A stretch of DNA of 64,000 bases from assembly GCF_023015905.1 (NCBI RefSeq), contig NZ_JALKBD010000011.1:1-64000 (forward strand). The letters run 5' to 3'. A program made the translations under genes and the position numbers. This document shows positions 8,810-17,440 of this stretch, in pieces. A model generated the notes under the pieces. That model was not told the DNA's origin. It did not search any database and saw nothing but the letters and a program-made list of their open reading frames with translations. This DNA comes from Arenibacter sp. F20364 (GTDB taxonomy: Bacteria > Bacteroidota > Bacteroidia > Flavobacteriales > Flavobacteriaceae). Numbering within the stretch: the stretch's first letter is position 1; each line of letters opens with the position of its first letter.

Positions 8810-9097
8810 TTAATTACCCTCAATAAACTCATCTAAAAAGGTTCTAAACTCCCTAGCCATTTTTTTATCGAATTGAATGTTTTGTTTTGAACCATTCTCT
8901 CTGTCTAAATCGCCCTTTGCGTAAGTGCGTAGTTGCAAGTAGTCTCTCTCAATAATAACATCGCCTACCACATCACCAGACCTGAAGTTGATATGTTCAT
9001 TTTTTTCTCTAATTAGTTTTCCTAAAACTGCCATATTATTATGTTTTATAAGTTCAGATGTGCTCTGCAACCACAACCAACTTTTCATTAAACTCAT
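8810..9097 (-). CDS. Hypothetical 95-residue defence-linked protein
   Basis: I do not recognise this family. The C-terminal 74 residues look like a small folded domain with alternating β-strands (SGDVVGDVIIERDYLQLRTY) and a basic final helix. The first Met is at 9097; an internal Met at 9034 before AVLGKLIRE gives a protein that begins more naturally, so the true start may be there. It is separated by 75 bp from the 236-residue gene, the only noticeable gap between hsdS and mcrC. A promoter for the AbiV/PtuAB block could therefore sit there, although I see no clear TAnnTTTG element. Confidence 0.55.
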   Translation of the reverse strand: MSLMKSWLWLQSTSELIKHNNMAVLGKLIREKNEHINFRSGDVVGDVIIERDYLQLRTYAKGDLDRENGSKQNIQFDKKMAREFRTFLDEFIEGN

Positions 9098-9172
9098 TAA
9101 TATACACCTTTCTATATACTATCACAGGTAACACCTTGTCAATGATAGCCTTATCATTTTTCCTTTGTGGTA

Positions 9173-9883
9173 TCATTCTTCTTCACTAATACTTATATCA
9201 GTAACATTTACCTTATTTAAGGCAAATAACAATTCTTCTCGAAACTGGTCGTAATCACCTATAACATCGGTTTGTCCGTTAAATCCATAGGAAAAACAAC
9301 TTGCTTCATAACTCTCAAAATTACTTTTGTTTCCATTTTCATCTGTATCAAAATTTTGTACATAATTAGAGAACTCAATTTTGTAATCTGAAAAAGCAAT
9401 ATGATAGGTGCTATTATCGTACTCCAAGGATACGAAGGCATTCTGTTTTGGACGCACAGGCAATTCACTTATTTCTTTTAAAACCGTATTTAAATTTCGT
9501 GCAGGACTATAGCCTATTGCTTTCATTTTTAAGTTTTTAAAAAACTCATTGAGTAGAAATACTGTATCCTTATTTAAGTTAATGTAGTTCTCTCTTTCAA
9601 TGAAAAGTACAAACTCTTCAAGGTAACCGTGTTTGCTTAATGACACCCTCTCATCTTCAGATTCATAATTAAAGTCATTTTTGATAAATTCTATTGGGGA
9701 AATGGAATCAAAGCCATTTTTTACCAAAAATTCATTGACTTTGATGATAGTCTTTTCTAACGAAGCCAACGAAGAAGAGTCTTCTAGCTCAAATACTTTA
9801 AACACACCTATTTCATCGCGTATTTCTACGTCAAAGCTTTTTGCATCTTCTTTAGTTGTTGGAAAATTATCCCTTAACATCAT
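9173..9883 (-). CDS. Hypothetical protein coupled to hsdS
   Basis: A 236-residue acidic soluble protein that I do not recognise. The N-terminal half is mainly helical and charged. The C-terminal half looks β-rich, with aromatic and acidic strands around residues 145-205 (for example VSLEYDNSTYHIAFSDYKIEF is split across 148-168), and it ends in an acidic tail. Its ATG overlaps the hsdS TGA stop by 4 bp (9880-9883), so it is translated with the type I R-M specificity subunit. It may be an accessory of that system. An acidic protein could also be a DNA mimic or antirestriction-type regulator, but nothing in the sequence proves this. Confidence 0.6.
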   Translation of the reverse strand: MMLRDNFPTTKEDAKSFDVEIRDEIGVFKVFELEDSSSLASLEKTIIKVNEFLVKNGFDSISPIEFIKNDFNYESEDERVSLSKHGYLEEFVLFIERENYINLNKDTVFLLNEFFKNLKMKAIGYSPARNLNTVLKEISELPVRPKQNAFVSLEYDNSTYHIAFSDYKIEFSNYVQNFDTDENGNKSNFESYEASCFSYGFNGQTDVIGDYDQFREELLFALNKVNVTDISISEEE

Positions 9884-11130
9884 AAACCTCTGTATTTAAT
9901 ATTCTCCTCCGCAACCATACCCAACTTCTCCTCTGCTTCACCAACAGTTACCTGCCCGTTCATTAACATTGGTAATAACCAATCACGAAGTTCTGAAAGT
10001 TTCTGGTTTTGAAGTGAATTTAATTCTCTTTTCCTTCTATGTTTTATTGCAATTTCTTCAAAACTTTGTTCCAAATACTTTGGAGGCCTTATCACCAATA
10101 ATTCTTTAATGCCCCTAACATTTAAACTTTTAAAAAATGACCCCGTATCAGTATTTAATTTTATTTGCCTGTTCATTTCGGCTCCTTGAAAAGTATAATA
10201 CAAGAATGTTGGCAGAATTGTAGTAGGTCTGATAGCGGTAATATTTCTGCCTATTCCAGCGACTACATTTTTGGGTATTTGGGCTAGCCCTGCTACTCTA
10301 CCTGCATTTGTAATTACCAAATCATTATCTTGAACCTCAATTCTGTAAGTCCATCTCATATATTCTTCTTTTGAAACATAATATTTTTTAGACAAATCCA
10401 ATAAGCCATCATCTTTAATATTATCCAATTGCAACAAATAGCAATTTTCATTTTCAAAATGGTAATCTGATTTTTTAGAGTGCAAACAATCAATAATCTT
10501 ACAACAGTTGGACAACTTCTTTAGACCCCAACCCTCTGGAATCTCCCGTTTCAGCTCTTTATTATACACCATCTTCCCACCAGAAGACTTATAGGGTTTG
10601 CCGTCCTGATCCGGAAAATCAAACTGTACAAACCAATAGTCATAAATAAGCTTGGCCATGGCCTCCAACTCCGCATTGATTTTGTTGTTGACTTCTATTT
10701 TGGCATCTAAATCGGAAAGTACTTTGGCTATTTTTTTTTGGGTTAAAACATCTAAATGAGCTAAAATTTCCAAAGGATGTAAATGATTTCTATTCATAGT
10801 AGGAACTCCAGAACCACTTTTTCTGTCTCCTAATTTTAGATTAGTAAGCAGATAGAAAATATATTCTACATCATTTCCTTTAAAATCTTTAATAAATAAA
10901 GAAGTGTTATGTGGATAAAAATTTGATTTAATTAAATGAGGTATTCCGACAGTTCCACTTCGTCCTATTGTTATACCAGGGCCTTTAGCTTTATATTCAT
11001 TATGATAACCAAGTATACCATTTGAAGAGCGAACTGGATAAACTCCATCAATCATTTCGGATTTAGGTAAATCATATCCTCTTTGAAATTCAATTAATTT
11101 TCCTAATGTAGTTTTTGAGATATTAATCAT
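9880..11130 (-). CDS. hsdS: Type I restriction-modification specificity subunit HsdS
   Basis: A 416-residue HsdS, which picks the bipartite DNA target for HsdM and HsdR. Two target-recognition domains can be seen, about residues 1-125 and 200-355. They are joined by a helical conserved region around NAELEAMAKLIYDYWFVQFD (about 150-170), and a second helical region sits near the C-terminus (LRDWLLPMLMNGQV). The first recognition domain is short. Composition changes sharply: the central conserved segment (about 10530-10700) is GC-richer than the two recognition domains, which are AT-rich. This fits exchange of recognition domains by recombination. It overlaps hsdM by 8 bp and the next gene by 4 bp. 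Confidence 0.9.
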   Translation of the reverse strand: MINISKTTLGKLIEFQRGYDLPKSEMIDGVYPVRSSNGILGYHNEYKAKGPGITIGRSGTVGIPHLIKSNFYPHNTSLFIKDFKGNDVEYIFYLLTNLKLGDRKSGSGVPTMNRNHLHPLEILAHLDVLTQKKIAKVLSDLDAKIEVNNKINAELEAMAKLIYDYWFVQFDFPDQDGKPYKSSGGKMVYNKELKREIPEGWGLKKLSNCCKIIDCLHSKKSDYHFENENCYLLQLDNIKDDGLLDLSKKYYVSKEEYMRWTYRIEVQDNDLVITNAGRVAGLAQIPKNVVAGIGRNITAIRPTTILPTFLYYTFQGAEMNRQIKLNTDTGSFFKSLNVRGIKELLVIRPPKYLEQSFEEIAIKHRRKRELNSLQNQKLSELRDWLLPMLMNGQVTVGEAEEKLGMVAEENIKYRGL

Positions 11131-12748
11131 ACTTCAAACTTTTCAAATTCTCTTGAATCTCTTTTTCTAAACTTTTAGATGCAGCGAATAAATTCTTTAA
11201 TTTACCTTCAAACTCATTCATTTTAATTGTAAATTCTTTCGCAGTAATATCTGAGTAATCAATTTTAACCTCAAAATATTGCCCTGCGCTTAGACTGTAG
11301 TTTTTAGCTTTAATATCGTCATAAGAAACCACCACAGAGAAGTCGACTTTGGCCTCTTTGGCATTAAACACATCTATAATCTGCTGTTCTTCGGCTTCGC
11401 ACAATACCGTTTTTTGGTTTTTCCCTTCTTTTACTTTGGTTCCCAAATTAGAGGCATCAATCAAAACCACATCGCCATTGTTTTCCTTATCCAAAAACAA
11501 AATACTCACATTGGTACCCGTAGTGGCGAAAATATTGGAGGGCATACTTACCACTCCGGCCAACATTTTCTCCTTGACCAGTTTTTGCCTAATCTTTTTA
11601 TCAATACCACTTTGGGCAGTAATAAAACCAGTAGGCACTACAATGGCAGCTTTTCCTTTGGCACTTAAACTGTGCATAATATGCTGTATAAACAGCAGGT
11701 AAATGGCCATGGATTCTTTCTTTTTGGCCGGCACTTTTGGGATGCCCGCAAAAAAACGTTCCTTATTGGCCTTACTGTCCAGATCAGCACTATAATCAGA
11801 AAAATCCAATTTAAACGGAGGGTTGGAGACGATGTAATCGAACTTTTCAAGTTGCCCATTTTCCTGTTTGTGGTATGGGGTTAAAATGGTATTTCCTTGT
11901 ATAATATTCTGAATGGAATGTACCAGATTGTTCAAAATAAGGTTCAAACGCAATAAGGCGGATGACTTTTGGGAGATGTCCTGGGAGTAAATGGTACACT
12001 TGTCCTCCCCAATGGCATGGGCCAGATTCATCAACAAAGTTCCAGACCCCGCACTGGGATCGTAACAGGTTACGTTGTTTACATTTTGTTCGGGCACCAA
12101 ACAGGCTGCCATGATCTTGGCTACGGCATGAGGCGTAAAATACTCTGCATATTTACCGCCGCTATTGGAGTTGTAATCCTTAATCAAGTATTCAAAAATA
12201 GTAGCAAAAAAATCGAACTTCTGGGTAAAAATATGTTCAAAACTAAAGCCCACCAACTTATTCACCAATGCTTTGCAAAAAGCATCCCTATTGTCGGATA
12301 CGTACTTGCTCAAATTCTCGAACAAGACTATTTTTTCGCCTCCTTGGGTAAGCACGGAGAAAATATCACTGTTCGCTTTGGCAACATCCATCAGCGTCTG
12401 GTCAAAAATTTCGGCAAACTTTGGTTGATTTTGTTGCTCGAATAAACGGGACAAAAAGTTTTTTGGAGCAATACGGGCCGTATTCACGCTAATCTGCATG
12501 CTCAACAATTCCAAGTCGTCATCGGAGTATTTTTTTAAGGCTGCATCAAAATCTTCCGCTTTGGCTAGAGCTGGTTCCAACTGTTTTAGTTCATAAACAT
12601 ATTTATCGTTCAAGAACTTATATAAAAATACCTGGGTAATGATTTTAAATTCATTCCCGTCATTCCCTAAACCATAGCTGGCACAGACGCTTTTAAGGTC
12701 GTCTATAAGTACTTTGGTCTGGGTTTCAAATTGTGCTGTGCTTGTCAT
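11123..12748 (-). CDS. hsdM: Type I restriction-modification DNA methyltransferase HsdM
   Basis: A 541-residue N6-adenine methyltransferase. The helical N-terminal HsdM domain spans about residues 1-160. The SAM-binding motif I reads DPSAGSGTLL near residue 229, preceded by YFTPHAVAKIMA, and the catalytic motif IV is NPPF near 308. Length and motifs are complete, so it should be active. It follows the RhuM-Fic gene by about 20 bp and overlaps hsdS by 8 bp. Its base composition is closer to the chromosome than that of the recognition domains and the AbiV/PtuA genes. It protects host DNA and shapes the modification that HsdR reads. Confidence 0.93.
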   Translation of the reverse strand: MTSTAQFETQTKVLIDDLKSVCASYGLGNDGNEFKIITQVFLYKFLNDKYVYELKQLEPALAKAEDFDAALKKYSDDDLELLSMQISVNTARIAPKNFLSRLFEQQNQPKFAEIFDQTLMDVAKANSDIFSVLTQGGEKIVLFENLSKYVSDNRDAFCKALVNKLVGFSFEHIFTQKFDFFATIFEYLIKDYNSNSGGKYAEYFTPHAVAKIMAACLVPEQNVNNVTCYDPSAGSGTLLMNLAHAIGEDKCTIYSQDISQKSSALLRLNLILNNLVHSIQNIIQGNTILTPYHKQENGQLEKFDYIVSNPPFKLDFSDYSADLDSKANKERFFAGIPKVPAKKKESMAIYLLFIQHIMHSLSAKGKAAIVVPTGFITAQSGIDKKIRQKLVKEKMLAGVVSMPSNIFATTGTNVSILFLDKENNGDVVLIDASNLGTKVKEGKNQKTVLCEAEEQQIIDVFNAKEAKVDFSVVVSYDDIKAKNYSLSAGQYFEVKIDYSDITAKEFTIKMNEFEGKLKNLFAASKSLEKEIQENLKSLKYD

Positions 12749-12769
12749 TATTTTATTTTCCCTGTTTTT

Positions 12770-13747
12770 TTATTTACTATTATTTCTGTTTAATACGCTA
12801 ATTACCAAACGGGTTACCGTTTGCATTTCTTGAGGTTTACTGGAAGCAATGAACAACGTTAAACTCGCTAAAGTATCGTTGCTTATAATAGGTTGTTGTT
12901 GACTATTGAAAAGCATGTCGTTCTGCTGCAAAAATTTAAGAAAACATGCTGCTGCTATTCGTTTGTTTCCATCTACAAAAGAATGGTTCTTTACCACTAG
13001 ATATAGGAGCATGGCTGCTTTTTCCTCTAGTGTTGGGTAAAAATCAGCTTCTCCAAATCCTTTTCCAATTTGGGCAATCGAGCTTTGAAAGCTTTTATCT
13101 TTTTCCTTACCAAAAACATCCGAATCAAACTCGGTTAACATTTGGTTGATGAGTTCTTGATAATCTGCCAAACTTGGATAATTGACTTCTTTTGTAGTTA
13201 ATCCTTTTGTATCTAATTGTTCGTGATCATAATCATCTAATAAACTTAAGCCCTTAGTGAAAACTGTAAGCCATTGATTGTCTTCAATTTTTTCTTCAAT
13301 AGCCCTACTTAAAATTTGAATACCGTCTTTTAAAACTTGTACTTCTTGTTCTTTTTGTGCTAAGCGTTTTTCATTTACTGCATACCCCTGAACCAAATAA
13401 TCTTTTAATACTTGATTCGCCCAAATACGAAATTGGGTACCTCTTTTTGAATTTACACGATAACCTACTGAAATTATAACATCTAAATTATAGTGTGCCC
13501 TATTTCTAGTTACTTCTCTTTCACCTTCTTGTTGAACTGTTCGGAATTTCCGAACAGTTGCCATTTCCAATAATTCACCAGAAGAAAAAATATTTTTTAT
13601 ATGCTCGCTAATATTAGCTTTACTAGAATTAAAAACTTCTACAATTTGAGCTTGTGTTAACCAAATAGTATCATCTTGAAGATTAACTTGAAGTTGGGCT
13701 GCTCCATCATCAGACTGATATATTACGATTTGGTTTTGTTCTTTCAT
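12770..13747 (-). CDS. RhuM-family protein with Fic/Doc-type domain
   Basis: A 325-residue fusion. The N-terminal part (about 1-130) is a RhuM virulence-protein domain with a helix-turn-helix-like start (WLTQAQIVEVFNSSKANISEH) and the conserved NLDVIISVGYRV motif. The C-terminal part carries a Fic/Doc signature, HSFVDGNKRIAA, near residue 252, the loop used by Fic proteins to transfer AMP or, in Doc, phosphate to target proteins. Such fusions recur inside type I R-M operons. Here it lies between hsdR (55 bp away) and hsdM (about 20 bp). It may be a toxin or regulator tied to the R-M system. The target is unknown. Confidence 0.82.
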   Translation of the reverse strand: MKEQNQIVIYQSDDGAAQLQVNLQDDTIWLTQAQIVEVFNSSKANISEHIKNIFSSGELLEMATVRKFRTVQQEGEREVTRNRAHYNLDVIISVGYRVNSKRGTQFRIWANQVLKDYLVQGYAVNEKRLAQKEQEVQVLKDGIQILSRAIEEKIEDNQWLTVFTKGLSLLDDYDHEQLDTKGLTTKEVNYPSLADYQELINQMLTEFDSDVFGKEKDKSFQSSIAQIGKGFGEADFYPTLEEKAAMLLYLVVKNHSFVDGNKRIAAACFLKFLQQNDMLFNSQQQPIISNDTLASLTLFIASSKPQEMQTVTRLVISVLNRNNSK

Positions 13748-13802
13748 TTTAAATTTTACTTTTCAACTAACTCCAATTTAGCGACAGTTGATTCTTTGGA
13801 CC

Positions 13803-16800
13803 TTATGCAACGTAACCGTTGTATTCGTTCATGTATTCTCTAACTATAATACTATTGATGCGCTTTACATCGGTGGTATTGATGTCTATATGCTGTTCTT
13901 TTTTAAACTGGTTTACCACCAAGCGCATTACCATTCGTTCCACATAACTTTCGTTCTCCAATATTTTAGAGTTTTGCATGATTTCCTTATCTACAGCCGT
14001 TTTTAAACCCATTAAGGCATCGAATAATTTTCTTTCACTTTCGGTCAACGGATCCTTTTCGATTAGGCGTTTATGAATGCGGGCATATTTGGCGTCATAA
14101 TCATATTTCGCTTTTAGCAATTGGTTTTCTCGCTCCAGTTTTTTCGCCCTATCATAAATGTCGTTCAAGGCCTTAATATTGGCTTCCATTTCTTCCTTGG
14201 TAACCTCACTTAAATTTTTCTTTTTAAAGAGTCGCTCCAATTCTTCTTTTAAAGACACAAAAACAGGGTCCTTCTGGTCAAAGTTACCACCCAACATTTC
14301 TCTAGTACGCTGCAAGGTGTTTTTTAACTCGTCTGCCAAAACCATTTCTTCTTCCTTCACCTTTGTGAAAGCAAAAATAACATCTTCTAAGGCGGTGTTT
14401 AAAATATTGTCCGTACCTACATTATTTTCTAAGGCAATTTTGGTGTTGATAAGTGCCAACCTATCATTGGTTAGTCTGGAAAGTACCGATAATTTTCTGA
14501 AATCCAGTTTTTCCAGCAATTCAAAATTACCGGAAAGACGAATAAGATTGTACAGTTCTTTCGCATTGTTTAAAGCTTTTGCGATAAGCCGTATTTCGGT
14601 GCGTTCGTTTATTTCAGAAATTTGCTCCCCGAAAACGGTAGCATTTACGGTATTGAATTTGAAAAGAATATCCTTTATTTCTTCTATCTCCTCTTTTATT
14701 TCTTCAGCAGATTTGAAGAGGTTGGAATAATGCTGCATTTCATCCCCTAGTTCCGATTGCAGCTCGTTAAAGTAATCCTGATTGGTCTTGTCAAACTCTT
14801 TTTGAATATCTGCAAAGTCCACTACAAAACCGTATTTATGATTCCTGTAAGTTCTGTTGACACGGGTTAGGGTTTGCAGCAAATTGTGCGACTTAATTTT
14901 ACGCCCTATGTAGAGCTTTTTTAGCCGTTTCGCATCAAAACCGGTTAGGAGCATATTATAAACAAACAGGAGATCCATTTTACCGGCCTTAAAGTCGGAT
15001 ACCCAATCTTTGCGCTCTTGTTTGGTGCCAATATCATGTAGAATAACCTTGGCAGTTTTAACGTCGCTGGCTTCTTTCTTTTTAGTGGCGTAGGTAATAG
15101 GTTCCTCGGCGGCCAGATTCAAATTCGGTTCAGTCTTATCAGCGTAATTCTCCAGAAAGATGTCATACATCATCTTGGCTTGATCCGAAGAGTCACAGAC
15201 CACCATACCTCCAATGCTATTGTCGTTCATAGCAATTCTAGCTTGCTCCATATCCTTTACAATATAGTCTAGCATAGGTTCCACAAACTTATAGTGGGCA
15301 AAGACCTTCTTTTTGTCCGTATTACCCTGAAGTATTTTAATCTCTTCCAGGGTTTTCTGTAGGGCAAGTTTATAATTGGTCTCAATTTCTTCTCGAATCA
15401 GCCGTAAGGTATAGCCATCCTTTATGGAAAGATTGTAGTAGTATTTATGGATATAGTCACCGAATAAGGTTTTGGAATTGTATTCCGTTCCCAATAGAGG
15501 GGTGCCTGTTAGTCCAATCTTTATGGAATGGGTATCGGCCAGTTCCAAATTCGCTAAAAAACTACCCTTTGGGTTGTAACTGCGATGCACTTCATCCAAG
15601 AAGAAAATGCGTTGTACACTTAAATTATAGTCGTTATTTTTTATAACATCAGGGTCGTCCTTAAACTTCTGAATGTTAACTACGGTAATTTCTGTCTTAC
15701 CCGAACTATTATGGATTACCTCGGTAGATTTAATGTCTTTGGTAAATGCTTCTCTTGAATCTATTTTATGTACCACAAGTCCACGAGCTGTAAATTCTTT
15801 CGCGGCTTGAGTTAATAAATCCAGACGGTCTACTATAAAATAAAACTTAGGGATGATGTTCCTCTTCTGATAATAATCCGTAAGATATTTTACATTGAAA
15901 AAAGCCAATGCCGTTTTACCGGAACCTTGGGTGTGCCAAATTATTCCTTTTTTAACTCCTTTCTCGAGCTTTTTTTCGATTGCCTTGGTTGCAAATAGTT
16001 GTGGATAACGCATCACATGCTTTTCCAAACCTTTTTCTTCCTCTACATAAGCAAAAGCATATTGTAAAATGAATTTTAAACGCTCTTTTTGGAACAGGGA
16101 AGTGGAAATAGAGTTGGTCGGTGTATTCGGATGTTTATTGGATATATACTCTTGTGAGTTCTTTATGCTCAATAAGTTGGTATCCTTTAGAACAAAGTTT
16201 TCCTCGTCCTCCGTGATGGGCTGCAGAATGGTATTTAATTCAAAGGTTTCCTCTTCCCTGAAATAGTTAAAGCTGGGTTTATAATAGTTGGTAGTACTAT
16301 AAAAGGCTCCTTCCAACATTTGGGAATCATCGTCACTATACTTCATGTTGTTGGAAAACACCATGAGCTGGGTAAGGTTGATAAACTTTCGGAATTTCTT
16401 ATTTTGGAAACGCGTTTTCATGCGCCTATGTTCCGCTAAAATCCCATCTCTATTGTTCGGCTTTTTAACCTCTAAAAAGACCAATGGCATACCATTGATC
16501 AATATTATAATATCCGGCCTAAAAGTTTCATCATCTTTCTGATAGGGCAATTCAGTTACTACATGAAAGGAGTTATTCTCCTCAAAGTTTTCGAAGTCGA
16601 TTAATTTAAATCCCGATTGGTCTATAAGTTTGTGGTAAAAGGCACGACCTAAATCCTCATTTTCTAATGACAAAGTAACTTCATCATATACTTTTTTAAT
16701 ATCGGTCGGAGTTATGCCGAAGTTAATTGCAGCAATTTGCTTTTGAAATATTTCAGTGAATATATTGGTTCCCGCATCCCAGGTACTATCCTTTAAGGAC

Positions 16801-16874
16801 AAGTAATTATACCCCAATTGCATTAAGTGTAAAATGGAAGGAATTTTTACTCTTGAATCTTCGTTAAAAATCAT
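13803..16874 (-). CDS. hsdR: Type I restriction endonuclease subunit HsdR
   Basis: A 1023-residue type I restriction motor and nuclease. The N-terminal PD-(D/E)xK nuclease shows PDIIILING and FLEVKKPN at about residues 118-138. The SF2 motor follows, with Walker A QGSGKTA near 316, DEVH near 424 and LTGTP near 460, then the second RecA-like domain and a long helical C-terminus for HsdM/HsdS contact. All catalytic motifs are visible. It is the first gene of the minus-strand array. The ATG at 16874 is preceded by a 566-bp non-coding stretch that probably holds the promoter, although I could not pick out a clear -7 element. Confidence 0.93.
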   Translation of the reverse strand: MIFNEDSRVKIPSILHLMQLGYNYLSLKDSTWDAGTNIFTEIFQKQIAAINFGITPTDIKKVYDEVTLSLENEDLGRAFYHKLIDQSGFKLIDFENFEENNSFHVVTELPYQKDDETFRPDIIILINGMPLVFLEVKKPNNRDGILAEHRRMKTRFQNKKFRKFINLTQLMVFSNNMKYSDDDSQMLEGAFYSTTNYYKPSFNYFREEETFELNTILQPITEDEENFVLKDTNLLSIKNSQEYISNKHPNTPTNSISTSLFQKERLKFILQYAFAYVEEEKGLEKHVMRYPQLFATKAIEKKLEKGVKKGIIWHTQGSGKTALAFFNVKYLTDYYQKRNIIPKFYFIVDRLDLLTQAAKEFTARGLVVHKIDSREAFTKDIKSTEVIHNSSGKTEITVVNIQKFKDDPDVIKNNDYNLSVQRIFFLDEVHRSYNPKGSFLANLELADTHSIKIGLTGTPLLGTEYNSKTLFGDYIHKYYYNLSIKDGYTLRLIREEIETNYKLALQKTLEEIKILQGNTDKKKVFAHYKFVEPMLDYIVKDMEQARIAMNDNSIGGMVVCDSSDQAKMMYDIFLENYADKTEPNLNLAAEEPITYATKKKEASDVKTAKVILHDIGTKQERKDWVSDFKAGKMDLLFVYNMLLTGFDAKRLKKLYIGRKIKSHNLLQTLTRVNRTYRNHKYGFVVDFADIQKEFDKTNQDYFNELQSELGDEMQHYSNLFKSAEEIKEEIEEIKDILFKFNTVNATVFGEQISEINERTEIRLIAKALNNAKELYNLIRLSGNFELLEKLDFRKLSVLSRLTNDRLALINTKIALENNVGTDNILNTALEDVIFAFTKVKEEEMVLADELKNTLQRTREMLGGNFDQKDPVFVSLKEELERLFKKKNLSEVTKEEMEANIKALNDIYDRAKKLERENQLLKAKYDYDAKYARIHKRLIEKDPLTESERKLFDALMGLKTAVDKEIMQNSKILENESYVERMVMRLVVNQFKKEQHIDINTTDVKRINSIIVREYMNEYNGYVA

Positions 16875-17185
16875 TAATTACTAAATTTCTTTAATGCATT
16901 AAGCGGGGAACTTTTACTAAACTCTAAATATACCTTTTTACCTTAAAATTCCTACAAGTAAATAGAGCCAAATTATAAATTCTCTTGGGACTTAACGGTA
17001 AAACTTTGCAATAATTCTAAATTCAAATCTCAGCCAGTTATTAATTCTTTAATGAGCTAATTCCTAAACGAACGAAGCAGTCTATCTTTCGAATGATTAA
17101 CTTCAAATTTGAGTGTCCCCCAAAACGAACTTTTAAAAAACGGAATACAACCCCAAATCTTACCAAAACTTAACTGCGCCTGGAT

Positions 17186-17241
17186 CCTGTCCGATTTTTG
17201 TAGTGTTCGGGAAGATAATCGTAAATCAAAAATCGGACAGG
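17186..17241. repeat. 15-bp perfect inverted repeat
   Basis: CCTGTCCGATTTTTG at 17186-17200 is the exact reverse complement of 17227-17241, with a 26-nt spacer. A further GCGCC (17176-17180) and GGCGC (17241-17245) pair could extend the structure. No T-run follows on either strand, so it is not an obvious terminator. Possible roles are a protein-binding site or a recombination or transfer site. Confidence 0.75.
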
Positions 17242-17292
17242 GCGCACTTGCTTAGGTAAATTTGGAACATCATTTTTTGATCCATAGCAATA

Positions 17293-17350
17293 ACCGTGCG
17301 TTGGCAAGGATAAAAGCCTATGGCGTTCTTTCTACGCACTAGGCTTTTAT
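17293..17350 (-). repeat. Hairpin with nic-like ATCCTTGCC flank (second oriT candidate)
   Basis: ATAAAAGCCTA (17310-17320) pairs perfectly with TAGGCTTTTAT (17340-17350). An inner GCGT/ACGC stem (17323-17326/17334-17337) continues it across a 2x2 internal loop. Read on the minus strand, the hairpin runs directly into ATCCTTGCC, which resembles the ATCCTG-type nick regions of MOB-P oriT sites. There is no T-tract for a terminator. The structure is certain; the oriT reading is inference. Confidence 0.5.
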
Positions 17351-17440
17351 GAGCGGGCCTGAGGAGGTTGAAAGATCCAGAGGTTTTTCAACTTCCGCAA
17401 GGACTGGACTTATTTTACGGAATCATCCAATAGGGCTATC

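Larger units (their letters stand above)
16875..17440. other. Non-coding junction with several inverted repeats
   Basis: No convincing gene is present in this 566-bp stretch between hsdR and bfmA. It holds three inverted repeats: a 15-bp perfect pair (17186-17200/17227-17241), an 11-bp perfect pair with an inner 4-bp stem (17310-17350), and a 7-bp pair (17367-17373/17386-17392). In related mobilizable elements a relaxase gene is expected near here. None is found, so this is the junction between the mobilization backbone and the defence cargo. Confidence 0.7.

Noticed and set aside
14158-14730. 190-codon plus-strand frame inside hsdR
   Set aside because: It lies opposite the helical C-terminal part of hsdR and is a Ser/Lys/Phe-rich shadow of that coding sequence.
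17310-17350. Integron attC site
   Set aside because: The hairpin is attC-sized but lacks paired RYYYAAC/GTTRRRY ends, and no integron integrase is present.
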